64,000 nt of DNA from UBA932 sp031548545 (GTDB lineage Bacteria > Bacteroidota > Bacteroidia > Bacteroidales > UBA932), in assembly GCA_031548545.1 (NCBI GenBank), contig JAVBQY010000003.1:1-64000 (forward strand), in the 5' to 3' direction. This document shows, piece by piece, positions 25,549 to 35,769 of this stretch. The position numbers were made by a program, and so were the translations under genes. The notes beneath the pieces are model-generated. The model was not told the DNA's origin, did no database searches, and saw nothing but the letters and a program-made list of their open reading frames with translations. Every line of letters begins with the position of its first letter. The first letter of the stretch is position 1.

Positions 25549-28500
25549 TTATAAGCCCAGGTTAACACCGAATGATAAGGTGCGTGATTGCGGATAGACG
25601 CCCTTATCTATACCATTGGACATTTCCGGGTCAAAACCACGATAGCCGGTAAAGGTCAGCAGGTTTTCCGCCATGAAATACACCCGCAGTTTTTCAACAA
25701 AGAATTTCTTAGTAATATTTTTCGGCAAGGTATACCCTATTTGCAGGCTCTTCAGGCGCAGGTAAGAACCGTTTTGTACATACAGGTCTGAAGATTTCCA
25801 GTTACCATTCGGGTCTACAAAGCTCAAACGCGGAGTAGAATTAGAAGTGCCGGGACCGGTCCAACGGTCAATCATGTAACCGGGCAGGTTCACAGAGGCC
25901 AGGTCAAGACGGCGGGTTACGTCATAAATATCAGAACCGGCCACACCCTGGAAGAAGGCATTCAAATCAATACCTTTCCACGCCAAATCAATAGTAAAAC
26001 CATAGGTCCATTTGGGGAAGAAGTTACCGATCATCGTACGGTCATCATCAGAGATCTTGCCGTCACCGTTCAGGTCTATAAAGCGAACATCACCGGCTAC
26101 GGCATTGGGCTGGATCTTACCGCCGTTTTGGTTCACATAGGCGTCGACCTCGGCCTGTGTCTGGAAAAGGCCGGCAGTTCTCAATCCGTAGAAGAAATGG
26201 TAAGGATAACCATTCTCATCGCGGCTGATGGTACCTACCTGGTTATGGCTGTCGGCATTGTTATAACCGGACTCATTACCGAGATTATTCAGGGTATTTT
26301 TCAGGTAGGTAGCATTGGCGCTGAGACCTACATTCAGGTCGCCTACATTAAAGCGGTAACCCAGGTCCATTTCAACCCCCTGGTTGGTCATGTCACCCAC
26401 GTTGCCGATGGGCTTGGAGTCACCCACATAAGTAGGAATGGGCACCTCGATCAACATACCTTCCGTCTTTTTGTTATAGTAGTCAATAGAGAAGGTCAGC
26501 GCATTGTTAAAGAAACGGGCGTCAAGTCCGATGTCGGTCTGAGCCGTTGCTTCCCATTTGATATCAGGATTGGAAATACCATTGGGTTTCACACCGGTAA
26601 CAATAGTTTCGCTACCGTTAGCCCCACTACCAAAGATATAGTTATTACCGCTATTCATGGTTACGGTATAACGGTAGTTACCAATGGCATCGTTACCGTT
26701 CTTACCCCAGCTTCCGCGGATTTTCAGGTAGCTGAACCACTCGGGGCGGTCTTGCATAAAACGCTCGTTCGTCACATTCCATCCCAATGATACAGAGGGG
26801 AAGTAGGCAAAACGGTTATTGGCGCCGAAGCGGGAAGAACCGTCGCGGCGGAGGGTAAATTCAACCATATAACGTTCATCATAGTTGTAACTAAGACGTC
26901 CGAAATAAGACACCAGCGCATAACGGTCAAAAGCGGATCCGCCGGCATTGCGTTGTCCGTTGGGCGTTTTGGTAAAATCAATATTCGCCTTTGAAGGATC
27001 ATCGGACAAGAGGTCATAACTGCCGCCGGACACATTGCGTCCGTTATATTCACGGGCGGATTGTCCGAGCAGTACCGAGAAATTATGTTTATCGGCTATG
27101 GTATTGGTATAGCTCAGGGTGTTTTCCCACTGCCAGTCCAAGCCACGGTTAGAAGAGGACCATACTTCAGATTTCTCATTTTTGTTACTTTGGCCCAGAT
27201 AAAACTGAGGACTGTGTCCGTCATTGCCCCAGAAAGCCAGGTCGACACCAAAAGATGACTTAAATTTCAAGCCTTTGTACAGCTCAATTTCTCCGTAGAA
27301 AGAACTCACAAACTTATCCGACCAGTTTTTAGAAGCCGGCAGGTTCATCATGGCTACGGGGTTTACAATTTCATTATAGGTAGAGCCCGGCAGTTCATAG
27401 ACACGACCGTTTTTATCTTTTACGGCCGTAGGATGTGCTGCCAAGGTGGCAGAAGGATCATCTGCGTACACAGGCACCAGCGGAGAAAGCATCAGGGCGT
27501 TACCCAACGCTTCACCGAATACGCCGTTGGTTCCGATACCTGTAGAATTGATGTGCGCATAAGAGGCGTTCACCCCGATTACCGCTTTACGCAGGTAATC
27601 CCGTTCGGAAGACTTGTCAAACATCGTATAGCTGTTGTTCAAGCGGATGCTCATACGGTCATAATTGGAACGGCCGTAATTACCTCCAACGATACCATCT
27701 TGCGTCAGGTAACCGAAAGAGATATAGTAGTTATTTTTCTCCGTAGCGCCGGAAATACCAATCTGATGGTTTTGTATGCCGGCGTTATAATTAAACACCT
27801 CATCCTGCCAGTTGGTATTGTGCTTGTAGTTGGTAGGATCCGGATAGATAGGCGCCTTGCCGTCATTAATATTCATTTCATTCATCAAAGTCTGGTATTC
27901 AAACGCGTCCAATACGGCACGTTGTTTCCAGGGGTTCTGCCAACCATAAGAAAAATCATAGGTCAGGCGAACAGGCCCCTGAGAACCGCTCTTGGTCGTC
28001 ACCAGGATAACCCCGTTGGCGCCACGTGTTCCGTATACGGCGGCAGAAGCCGCATCTTTCAAGACTTCAATAGAGGCGATGTCTGTAGGATTCAGGTAAT
28101 CAATACCGCCACCGACTTGCATTCCATCAATAATATACAAAGGATCACTATTACCAGTAGTACCGATACCGCGGATACGCACCGTAGAACCGGAACCCGG
28201 CTGGCCGGAAGACTGGGTTATATTAACCCCAGCCACCTTACCACGCAGTACATTTTCAATACGGGTCGGCGTTTCGTTCTCAATATCGGAAGATTTCACA
28301 CTTCCGATCGCTGCGGTAACCACACTTTTCTTTTGTACGCCGTAGCCCACCACCACTAACTCTTCCAAATTCACAGCATTTTCCATCAAACTCACGTTGA
28401 CGGTATTCTGCGTTGCTACCACCTCTTTGGTAGAATAACCCATCGACGTAAACACCAGCGTCTTGCCCAGAGGAGCATTAACACTAAATTCACCCGACTC

Positions 28501-28659
28501 ATTCGTAACGGCGTAGGTAGAAGTGCCCTTCACCTGCACACTAACACCTACCAGGGGAGTGTCATCGATCTCCGAGGAAACGCGCCCCTTGATAATGCTC
28601 ACCTGCGCGTTCGCCACTATGGCAAAACAACACATTAGACAGATTAAAACTTTTTTCAT
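25549..28659 (-). CDS. SusC/RagA-family TonB-dependent transporter
   Basis: A 1036-residue outer-membrane receptor. Signal peptide ending ANAQ (about residue 19), an N-terminal carboxypeptidase-D regulatory-like domain (about 22-100), the TonB box region LEELVVVGYG (about 97-106), a plug domain with TPTRIENVLRGKVAGV, and a C-terminal 22-strand barrel ending in the aromatic-type terminus FGVNLGL. It imports glucan oligosaccharides with energy from TonB-ExbBD together with the SusD protein. No N-terminal STN domain is present, so it is not of the FecA type signalling through an anti-sigma factor. Confidence 0.97.
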   Translation of the reverse strand: MKKVLICLMCCFAIVANAQVSIIKGRVSSEIDDTPLVGVSVQVKGTSTYAVTNESGEFSVNAPLGKTLVFTSMGYSTKEVVATQNTVNVSLMENAVNLEELVVVGYGVQKKSVVTAAIGSVKSSDIENETPTRIENVLRGKVAGVNITQSSGQPGSGSTVRIRGIGTTGNSDPLYIIDGMQVGGGIDYLNPTDIASIEVLKDAASAAVYGTRGANGVILVTTKSGSQGPVRLTYDFSYGWQNPWKQRAVLDAFEYQTLMNEMNINDGKAPIYPDPTNYKHNTNWQDEVFNYNAGIQNHQIGISGATEKNNYYISFGYLTQDGIVGGNYGRSNYDRMSIRLNNSYTMFDKSSERDYLRKAVIGVNASYAHINSTGIGTNGVFGEALGNALMLSPLVPVYADDPSATLAAHPTAVKDKNGRVYELPGSTYNEIVNPVAMMNLPASKNWSDKFVSSFYGEIELYKGLKFKSSFGVDLAFWGNDGHSPQFYLGQSNKNEKSEVWSSSNRGLDWQWENTLSYTNTIADKHNFSVLLGQSAREYNGRNVSGGSYDLLSDDPSKANIDFTKTPNGQRNAGGSAFDRYALVSYFGRLSYNYDERYMVEFTLRRDGSSRFGANNRFAYFPSVSLGWNVTNERFMQDRPEWFSYLKIRGSWGKNGNDAIGNYRYTVTMNSGNNYIFGSGANGSETIVTGVKPNGISNPDIKWEATAQTDIGLDARFFNNALTFSIDYYNKKTEGMLIEVPIPTYVGDSKPIGNVGDMTNQGVEMDLGYRFNVGDLNVGLSANATYLKNTLNNLGNESGYNNADSHNQVGTISRDENGYPYHFFYGLRTAGLFQTQAEVDAYVNQNGGKIQPNAVAGDVRFIDLNGDGKISDDDRTMIGNFFPKWTYGFTIDLAWKGIDLNAFFQGVAGSDIYDVTRRLDLASVNLPGYMIDRWTGPGTSNSTPRLSFVDPNGNWKSSDLYVQNGSYLRLKSLQIGYTLPKNITKKFFVEKLRVYFMAENLLTFTGYRGFDPEMSNGIDKGVYPQSRTLSFGVNLGL

Positions 28660-28697
28660 AGGTTACTTTTATTAATTATTTTAGGTAAAACAGTGTG

Positions 28698-28728
28698 CAA
28701 AAATAATAATAATTTAACAACTAACAAA
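28698..28728 (-). promoter_or_regulatory. Consensus promoter of susC operon
   Basis: On the minus strand TTTG (28728-28725), 19 nt, then TATTTTTG (28705-28698), about 38 nt before the susC ATG. An operator-like palindrome lies right behind the -33 element (28735-28749). Confidence 0.75.
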
Positions 28729-28734
28729 TTCTTA

Positions 28735-28749
28735 GTGTCATTTTCACAC
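28735..28749. promoter_or_regulatory. Candidate operator site 1, GTGT-N7-ACAC
   Basis: GTGTCATTTTCACAC is a palindrome 7 bp upstream of the susC -33 element. It matches site 2 (28846-28860) at 11 of 15 positions. A bound activator here would contact polymerase. Confidence 0.45.
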
Positions 28750-28805
28750 GATTTTTTTAATACAAAAAATAATTCTATAACATACTCTAAATTAGGATAA
28801 CTATT

Positions 28806-28835
28806 TTTGCATATAGAAAATAATAACTATATTTG
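28806..28835 (+). promoter_or_regulatory. Promoter of the GH30-GH16-GH3-GH3-GH5 operon
   Basis: TTTG at 28806-28809, 18 nt, then TATATTTG at 28828-28835; start predicted near 28841, leader about 60 nt. The TATTTTTG at 28802-28809 could also act as a separate -7 box. Confidence 0.6.
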
Positions 28836-28845
28836 TCCGGGTATT

Positions 28846-28860
28846 GTGTTAAAATCACAC
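28846..28860. promoter_or_regulatory. Candidate operator site 2, GTGT-N7-ACAC
   Basis: GTGTTAAAATCACAC lies about 5-20 nt downstream of the predicted GH30 start site, a position typical for repression. It matches site 1 at 11 of 15 positions, with half-sites identical. Confidence 0.45.
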
Positions 28861-28900
28861 ATCTGTATACGGCTTAACATTTTCTTTACACCTTAATACT

Positions 28901-30349
28901 ATGTTTAAAAACAGAGCGCTCATAAAAACACTATTCATCGGCAGCTTAGCCTGTATTTTATTACAATGCTCAAAATCAGATCCTTATCCAGGCCCCACAC
29001 CAGGTCCGAACCCGGATGACGAAAGTGGGATTATAGAGACTTATTTGACCTCCGGAGACCAGAAAAATTTACTTAAGCGGCTAAGCCCCATTAAACCCGG
29101 CGGACGCCTGTCCAGTTTTAACGTTGTATTGGACTCTACGACCTTGTATCAGGAAATGGATGGCTTCGGCGCTGCTTTAACCGGCTCTTCGGCCTATTTA
29201 CTTAAAAACATGTCGAGCAGCAAACGGGCGGAGCTATTGCAAAAGCTGTTCAACCCATCCAATGGGATAGGTATGAGCTATTTGCGACTCACCATAGGAT
29301 CGTCAGATTTTTCTTTAGGCAACTACTCTTATTGTGATACGGACGATATTAAGCAATTTGATATCCCTGCTACAGACAGGCGCGACCTGCTGCCTGTACT
29401 CAAAGAGATATTGGCCATCAAACCCGACATCAAAATACTAGGAAGCCCCTGGAGCGCCCCGGCATGGATGAAACAAAACAATAGTATGAACGGGGGGCGC
29501 CTGATCTCTACTCCCGAAACATATACCGCCTTTGCCGAGTATCTGGTGAAATATATCCAAGCCTTTGCACAGGAAGGAATCACCATTGACGCCATTACCC
29601 TCCAGAATGAACCGCTGCATGAAACCGGCGGTTATCCGACCATGAAAATGGAGTGGGAAGAACAGAATGAAATTATCAAAAACTACCTGGGACCGCGTTT
29701 TGTATCCGAAAATATTAAAACAAAGATCATTATCTACGACCATAACTGGGATATGTGGTCTTATCCCAACAATATCTTAAAGGATCCAGTAACCCGGACC
29801 TTTGTTGACGGCTCCGGCTTCCACGGCTATGGCGGCACCTACCCGACCATGGGCAGCCTGCACGATATGCATCCCGATAAAGGACTCTACTTCACGGAGC
29901 AATCTGCCGGCGGATGGGGCGAAGGCTTTGCCGGCGACCTTAAATGGCATTCCGAGAACATATTCACCGGCCCCATCAACAACTGGTCTAAAAATGTATT
30001 GATGTGGAACCTGGCCCTCAACCCGCAAAGCGGGCCCACCAACGGAGGCTGCACGAACTGCCGCGGCGTGGCCACCATCTCCGGCGACGCCTATACCTTT
30101 AATGAAGAATATTACATTATCGGCCATTTCTCCAAATTCATCCGCAAAGGCGCCCAACGTATCAAATACAGTATTAACGGCAATTACACTTCTTTCTTTT
30201 GCTCCGCCTTCCTTAACACCGACGGCAGTAAAGTCTTATTTGCAGCCAATAACAGCAATAGCGCGCAAAACTTCAACGTACGCTGCGGTAACCGTGAGTT
30301 CAATTATATCATCCCGGCCGTAGCCGTTGTAACATTCACCTGGAAATAA
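28901..30349 (+). CDS. GH30 (subfamily 3-like) beta-1,6-glucanase lipoprotein
   Basis: A 482-residue lipoprotein: lipobox LLQC near residue 23, then a Ser/Asp and Pro/Gly-rich linker typical of surface-exposed Bacteroidetes lipoproteins. The GH30 core starts at about 85 (MDGFGAALTGSSAY). Catalytic acid/base Glu237 lies in LQNEP, the nucleophile Glu333 in FTEQSAGGWG. A C-terminal beta-sandwich completes the GH30 fold. The TEQS signature and the SusCD context fit endo-beta-1,6-glucanases (as in the B. thetaiotaomicron beta-1,6-glucan locus) acting on pustulan-type or yeast glucan side chains. First gene of the rightward enzyme operon. Confidence 0.9.
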   Translation: MFKNRALIKTLFIGSLACILLQCSKSDPYPGPTPGPNPDDESGIIETYLTSGDQKNLLKRLSPIKPGGRLSSFNVVLDSTTLYQEMDGFGAALTGSSAYLLKNMSSSKRAELLQKLFNPSNGIGMSYLRLTIGSSDFSLGNYSYCDTDDIKQFDIPATDRRDLLPVLKEILAIKPDIKILGSPWSAPAWMKQNNSMNGGRLISTPETYTAFAEYLVKYIQAFAQEGITIDAITLQNEPLHETGGYPTMKMEWEEQNEIIKNYLGPRFVSENIKTKIIIYDHNWDMWSYPNNILKDPVTRTFVDGSGFHGYGGTYPTMGSLHDMHPDKGLYFTEQSAGGWGEGFAGDLKWHSENIFTGPINNWSKNVLMWNLALNPQSGPTNGGCTNCRGVATISGDAYTFNEEYYIIGHFSKFIRKGAQRIKYSINGNYTSFFCSAFLNTDGSKVLFAANNSNSAQNFNVRCGNREFNYIIPAVAVVTFTWK

Positions 30350-30362
30350 ATTCTTATCAACT

Positions 30363-31220
30363 ATGAAAAACCTGTATTACATTCTGTTATTGTGCCCCCT
30401 CTTCCTGTCTTTCACCTGCGTATCCTGTGTCAGTAAAGACAAATCGGACGGATCAAACCAACCTCCCATAATCACCGGCCCGGAAGAAGATCCGGATGCC
30501 GGAAAAACCTACCAGCTGGTATGGAGTGATGAATTCGACTACCATGGCCTCCCCGACAACCGGAAATGGTGGTATGAAACCGGCGCCCACGGTTGGGGCA
30601 ATAATGAACTGCAAAATTATGTTGCCGGCGCTTCCGGCACGGATACCAGTGCGCTTGTATCTAACGGCACACTAAAAATTATCGCGCAAAAGCAAGGGAG
30701 CCAGGTTATCTCGGTCCGCATGAATACAAATGAAAGTTGGACTTACGGCCGGTTTGAAGCGCGGCTCAAATTACCGGCCGGCAAAGGCACCTGGCCGGCA
30801 TTCTGGATGATGCCTAAAAATTTCCAAAGCTGGCCCGAGGATGGTGAGATTGATATTATGGAAGAAGTGGGGTATCGCCCGAATTATATTTCCTCGTCCA
30901 TCCATTGTTTAGCTTATTACCATAAAGTAGGCACGCAAAAGACAGCGGAACGATTTATAGCTACGGCCCAAAGTGATTTTCACGTTTATGCGGTGGAGTG
31001 GACCCGCAATTATATCTACGGCTTTGTTGACGGCGTGCGTTATTTCACCTTTTTGAATGACAAAAGCAACAACAAAAACACCTGGCCCTTCAATGCGCCT
31101 TTCTACCTAAAACTCAACCTGGCCTGGGGGGGAGACTGGGGCGGTGCACAAGGCCTGGACGAAACAGCCCTGCCGGCCACCTATGAAATTGATTATGTAA
31201 GGGTCTATCAAAAACAATAG
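30363..31220 (+). CDS. GH16 beta-1,3-glucanase (laminarinase-like) lipoprotein
   Basis: A 285-residue protein beginning 13 bp after the GH30 gene. Lipoprotein leader with two Cys (FTCVSC, about 20-23). The jelly-roll GH16 domain starts at LVWSDEFDYHG and shows WGNNELQNY, then the active-site motif EIDIME with nucleophile Glu162, Asp164 and acid/base Glu167. The sequence around it (GEIDIMEEVG) is the laminarinase/lichenase subgroup (GH16_3). It would cut beta-1,3 (or mixed) glucan at the cell surface and feed SusCD. Confidence 0.92.
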   Translation: MKNLYYILLLCPLFLSFTCVSCVSKDKSDGSNQPPIITGPEEDPDAGKTYQLVWSDEFDYHGLPDNRKWWYETGAHGWGNNELQNYVAGASGTDTSALVSNGTLKIIAQKQGSQVISVRMNTNESWTYGRFEARLKLPAGKGTWPAFWMMPKNFQSWPEDGEIDIMEEVGYRPNYISSSIHCLAYYHKVGTQKTAERFIATAQSDFHVYAVEWTRNYIYGFVDGVRYFTFLNDKSNNKNTWPFNAPFYLKLNLAWGGDWGGAQGLDETALPATYEIDYVRVYQKQ

Positions 31221-31225
31221 TTACA

Positions 31226-33439
31226 ATGAAGCAGTTATATTTATTCTTAGCCTTATTATTCCCCCTGTCATTAGCCGGGCAGTTGGCATCCGAAGCGCAA
31301 CGCATCGAAGCCTTGCTTTCAAAAATGACCCTGGAAGAAAAAATCGGCCAGATGAATCAATTGAGCCACGACAGCAATATGGAGGCCGAACTCAAAGCCG
31401 GAAGAATAGGCTCTATACTCAATGTGGTCGGGGCGGAAGAAGTCAACCGCCTGCAGAAGATAGCGGTGGAAGAAAGCCGGCTGGGCATTCCGCTGATTAT
31501 CGGCCGCGATGTGATTCACGGTTTTAAAACAATATTCCCTATTCCTATCGGACAGGCGGCCTGTTTCGACCCCGCCATAGTGGAAGAAGGAGCGGCGATA
31601 GCCGCTGCCGAAGCGCGCTCGGCAGGCATACACTGGACCTTTGCGCCTATGCTTGACATTTCACGGGATCCGCGCTGGGGCCGCCTGGCCGAAGGCCTGG
31701 GGGAGGACCCCTACCTGGGCAGCGTACTGGGCAGCGCCATGGTGCGCGGATTTCAGGGCAAGAAACTGTCTGACAGCACCTCTATCGCCGCCTGCATCAA
31801 GCACTTTATAGGCTATGGCGCTGCAGAAGGCGGACGTGACTACAACAGCACCAATATACCGCCGCATCTCCTGCGCAATGTGTATATGCGACCATTCAAG
31901 GCCGCTGTAGAAGCCGGCGCCGCCACACTCATGACCTCCTTCAACGACAATGACGGTATTCCGGCCTCCGCCAATAAATTTTTACTTACGGATGTACTGC
32001 GCAATGAGTGGAAGTTCGATGGCTTTGTGGTATCCGACTGGGCTTCTGTCACCGAAATGATCAGCCACGGCTCATGCGCTGATCCGAAGGATGCCGCCAT
32101 GCAATCCGTAAATGCAGGTATGGACATGGAAATGGTGAGCAGGGCTTTTATCAATCACCTCCCGGAACTCATTAAAGAGGGTAAGGTGTCCGAAGCAAGT
32201 ATTGATAACGCCGTGCGTAATATCCTGCGCATCAAATTCCGGCTGGGGCTCTTTGACAAGCCCTATGTAAATACCGAAGGCAACCCGGTATTCTATGCCG
32301 CAGCACACCTGAAAGCCGCACAAAAAGCAGCCGAAGAATCAGCCGTACTCCTCAAGAATAATGGCGTCCTTCCGCTCAAGGCGTCCATCAAATCCATAGC
32401 GGTAACAGGCCCTATGGCCGATGCGCCGCACGACCAGCTCGGCACCTGGGTATTCGATGGTGAAAAACAGCATACTGTTACCCCCCTGGCCGCCCTGCGC
32501 GAGCTATACGGCAAGCAGACACACATCCTTTACGAACAAGGGGTGGCGTACAGCCGCGACAAAAGCAGTAATGGCATTGCCGCCGCCGTAAAGGCCGCCG
32601 AAAAGGCCGATGTAGTGCTTGCATTTGTCGGTGAAGAGGCTATTCTTTCCGGAGAGGCCCATTCTTTGGCCGAAATTAAACTGAAAGGCGCACAACAAGC
32701 CTTAATCAATGCACTAAAAGCAACCGGCAAACCACTGGTAATCGTAGTGATGGCCGGCCGGCCCTTAGACATACGGGAGGAGTTAAAGGCTGCAGACGCC
32801 CTGCTATACAGCTTCCACCCCGGCACCATGGGTGGGCCCGCACTGGCCAATCTGCTCTCCGGCAAGGTCGTGCCCAGCGGAAAATTGCCCATGACCTTCC
32901 CTAAGGAAGTTGGACAAATCCCTTTATACTACAATCACAACAGAACCGGACGCCCCTTCCGCGGCAACGAAACAATGATAGACGATATCCCGCTCGAAGC
33001 CGGACAGACCTCTTTGGGTAATAGCAGCTATTACCTGGACGCCGGCGCCGGCCCCCTCTTCCCCTTCGGTTTCGGACTGAGCTACAGCACCTTTGAATAT
33101 TCCGATTTAAGGCTCGACAAAACGGACCTCCGCCAGGGCGAAAGCCTGAGAGCCAGCGTCACGCTGAAAAACACAGGTAACTATGCGGCTACGGAAGTCG
33201 TACAACTTTATGTACGCGACCTTGTAGGTTCGATTGCACGCCCGGTCAAAGAGTTAAAGGGGTTCCGACGCGTGAGCCTAAAAGCCGGAGAAGCTGTACG
33301 TGTAACCTTTAATCTGCAGGCAGACGACCTGGCTTTTTACGGGCTTACAATGCAGGAAACCACAGAGCCCGGCGCCTTCAAATTATGGATAGGCGGAGAC
33401 AGTAATGCCGCATTAGAAACAGTATTCACTCTAAAATAA
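31226..33439 (+). CDS. GH3 beta-glucosidase (BglX-like)
   Basis: A 737-residue periplasmic enzyme with a signal peptide ending LAGQ (about residue 19), 5 bp after the GH16 stop. Three GH3 parts are visible: the TIM-barrel domain with KHFIGYGAAEGGRDYN and the nucleophile Asp271 in VVSDWAS, the alpha/beta sandwich, and a C-terminal fibronectin-III-like domain with ELKGFRRV (about 670). It releases glucose from beta-linked oligosaccharides that SusCD brings in. Confidence 0.95.
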   Translation: MKQLYLFLALLFPLSLAGQLASEAQRIEALLSKMTLEEKIGQMNQLSHDSNMEAELKAGRIGSILNVVGAEEVNRLQKIAVEESRLGIPLIIGRDVIHGFKTIFPIPIGQAACFDPAIVEEGAAIAAAEARSAGIHWTFAPMLDISRDPRWGRLAEGLGEDPYLGSVLGSAMVRGFQGKKLSDSTSIAACIKHFIGYGAAEGGRDYNSTNIPPHLLRNVYMRPFKAAVEAGAATLMTSFNDNDGIPASANKFLLTDVLRNEWKFDGFVVSDWASVTEMISHGSCADPKDAAMQSVNAGMDMEMVSRAFINHLPELIKEGKVSEASIDNAVRNILRIKFRLGLFDKPYVNTEGNPVFYAAAHLKAAQKAAEESAVLLKNNGVLPLKASIKSIAVTGPMADAPHDQLGTWVFDGEKQHTVTPLAALRELYGKQTHILYEQGVAYSRDKSSNGIAAAVKAAEKADVVLAFVGEEAILSGEAHSLAEIKLKGAQQALINALKATGKPLVIVVMAGRPLDIREELKAADALLYSFHPGTMGGPALANLLSGKVVPSGKLPMTFPKEVGQIPLYYNHNRTGRPFRGNETMIDDIPLEAGQTSLGNSSYYLDAGAGPLFPFGFGLSYSTFEYSDLRLDKTDLRQGESLRASVTLKNTGNYAATEVVQLYVRDLVGSIARPVKELKGFRRVSLKAGEAVRVTFNLQADDLAFYGLTMQETTEPGAFKLWIGGDSNAALETVFTLK

Positions 33440-33454
33440 GTACACAAGCCAAGC

Positions 33455-35761
33455 ATGAAAAAAAGTATTCTAATCGTTTTAAGCACGCTGCTGCTCATTG
33501 CCTGCTCGACCGGCACGCAAAGCGGGAACAAGGAGATTGCACGCAAAGTAGACCAACTGCTTCAGGAAATGACCCTGGAGGAAAAGGTAGGACAGATGGC
33601 GCAAATCACCCTTGATGTGGTCACCAAAGGTCCGGACCGCTACTCCAGCGACGAACCGGTGGTCTTAGACCAGGAACAGTTGCGGCACGCCCTTACGCAA
33701 TATCATATAGGTTCTATACTGAATACGGCCAACAACCGGGCGCGCACACCCGAAACCTGGGGCAAAATCATCGGTGATATCCAACAGGTGGCTACCCAGG
33801 AAACACGGATGAAGATACCGGTAATCTATGGTATTGACGCCATACACGGTGTCACTTACTCTGCCGGCAGCACCCTGTTCCCCCACGAACTGGCCCTGGC
33901 GGCCACCTGGGACCCCACGTTCGGCTACACGCTGGGAGAGGTCACGGCTTATGAAACCCGCGCCTGCAATATTCCCTGGAATTTCTCACCGGTACTGGAC
34001 CTGGGCGCCGACCCGCGCTATTCGCGCCTTGCCGAAGGCATGGGCGAAGATCCGTACCTGATCAGTCGTTTCGGAGAACAGATCATCAAAGGATATGAAG
34101 GCAAAGACAATAATATTGCGGATCCTTACCATGTAGCCTCCTGCATGAAACACTTCCTGGGCTATGCCGTACCGACTTCCGGGAAAGACCGCACACCCGC
34201 CTATATCCCCGATTATGTCCTGCGGGAATATCATTTACCGTCTTTCAAGGCAGCCATTGAAGCCGGCGCCCATACCATCATGATCAATTCGGGCGTAATC
34301 AACGGTATTCCCGTACACGCCAATTATGCCTTACTCGTTAGCCTGCTCCGCGAAGAGCTGGGATTTCAGGGCCTGATCGTGAGCGACTGGGGGGACATTG
34401 AGAACCTGTATAAACGCGACCTGGTAGCGGCCAACAATAAAGAAGCCGTTAAGATGGCCGTCAATGCCGGGGTAGACATGTCCATGATTACCTATAATTA
34501 CGAGGCGTTCTGCGATGACCTGGTGGCCCTGGTCAATGAGGGGGAAGTATCCATGCAACGTATCAATGAAGCGGTCGGCCGTATTCTTACCTTGAAATAC
34601 GAACTGAATCTCTTTGAACGCCCCACGGTAGACTATAAGGATTATCCGCATTACGGCAGTATGGAACATGCACGCAAGGCCTATGAGGTAGCCGCCGAAG
34701 CCATTACCCTGTTAAAGAATGACGACAAAGTGCTCCCGCTTAAAAAGAGCGCCAAAATATTGGTAACCGGTCCTGCCGCCAACGCTATGCGGCCGCTCAA
34801 CGGCTGCTGGAGCTACTCATGGCAGGGACAATTGGCCGATGAGTTTGCCGGTGAATACAACACCATCTTTGAGGCCATGCAAAACAAGATCGGCAAGAAT
34901 GCGGTCTGGATACCCGGCGTGAGCTACGGGCAAGAGATAGATTACCGCGTAGAAAACAAAGACCGTTATGAAGAAGCGCTCCGCAGCGCCCGGCAGGCCG
35001 ATTATATCCTGTTGTGCATCGGTGAAAACTCTTACGCCGAAAAACCCGGTGATGTGGCCGACCTGACGTTAAGCAAACTACAGCTACAATATGCTAAAGA
35101 CCTGCTTAAAACAGGCAAACCGGTGGTCCTGGTACTGGCCGAGGGACGTCCCCGTATCATACGGGAGATCGTGCCTGAGAGTAAGGCCATACTCATGGCC
35201 TACTGGCCAGGCAATTACGGCGGAGACGCGCTGGCAGACATTATTTTCGGGGAGGTAAACCCCTCCGGAAAATTACCCATCACCTACCCAAGCGCTGTCA
35301 ACTCTTTGGTGGGTTACATTCATAAGCCGTCGGAAGAACAGGTAAAATCTGCCGGAATGTATAATTACGAAGGGGACTTCACCCCCGAATTCTATTTCGG
35401 CTACGGTTTAAGCTATACGACTTTTGAGTACAAAAACCTACGGCTGAGCACAGAACAGCTCAAGGCCGGAGAAAAACTGGAAATCAGCGTTGAGGTAACC
35501 AATACCGGAGCTATGGCCGGAAAAGAGGTGGTACAGTTATACACCTCCGACCTGGTAGCCAGCATGACACCCGACATGCAACGCTTGCGGCGCTTTGAGA
35601 AAATACTGCTCCAGCCCGGCGAAACAAAAACGGTATGTTTCACCATAGATGCTACGGACCTGGCATTTGTAAACGCCAGGAATCAGTGGGTAACGGAACC
35701 GGGCGATTTCAAAGTCCGGATCGGCAACAGCCCGCTTGAACAAATATTTTCTTATCAATAA
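33455..35761 (+). CDS. GH3 beta-glucosidase, lipoprotein paralogue
   Basis: A 768-residue GH3 enzyme, 15 bp after the first one. Lipobox IACST near residue 15. Same three-domain layout; nucleophile Asp311 in IVSDWGD, KHFLGYAVPTSGKDRTPAY in the barrel, and a C-terminal fibronectin-like domain with a LRRFEKI motif. It diverges clearly from the 31226 gene, so the pair probably splits linkage preference (beta-1,3 versus beta-1,6 ends). This is inference. Confidence 0.95.
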   Translation: MKKSILIVLSTLLLIACSTGTQSGNKEIARKVDQLLQEMTLEEKVGQMAQITLDVVTKGPDRYSSDEPVVLDQEQLRHALTQYHIGSILNTANNRARTPETWGKIIGDIQQVATQETRMKIPVIYGIDAIHGVTYSAGSTLFPHELALAATWDPTFGYTLGEVTAYETRACNIPWNFSPVLDLGADPRYSRLAEGMGEDPYLISRFGEQIIKGYEGKDNNIADPYHVASCMKHFLGYAVPTSGKDRTPAYIPDYVLREYHLPSFKAAIEAGAHTIMINSGVINGIPVHANYALLVSLLREELGFQGLIVSDWGDIENLYKRDLVAANNKEAVKMAVNAGVDMSMITYNYEAFCDDLVALVNEGEVSMQRINEAVGRILTLKYELNLFERPTVDYKDYPHYGSMEHARKAYEVAAEAITLLKNDDKVLPLKKSAKILVTGPAANAMRPLNGCWSYSWQGQLADEFAGEYNTIFEAMQNKIGKNAVWIPGVSYGQEIDYRVENKDRYEEALRSARQADYILLCIGENSYAEKPGDVADLTLSKLQLQYAKDLLKTGKPVVLVLAEGRPRIIREIVPESKAILMAYWPGNYGGDALADIIFGEVNPSGKLPITYPSAVNSLVGYIHKPSEEQVKSAGMYNYEGDFTPEFYFGYGLSYTTFEYKNLRLSTEQLKAGEKLEISVEVTNTGAMAGKEVVQLYTSDLVASMTPDMQRLRRFEKILLQPGETKTVCFTIDATDLAFVNARNQWVTEPGDFKVRIGNSPLEQIFSYQ

Positions 35762-35769
35762 GCCATACG

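Noticed and set aside
26128..28359. Plus-strand frames of 220 and 308 codons across susC
   Set aside because: Antisense shadows of the TonB-dependent transporter.
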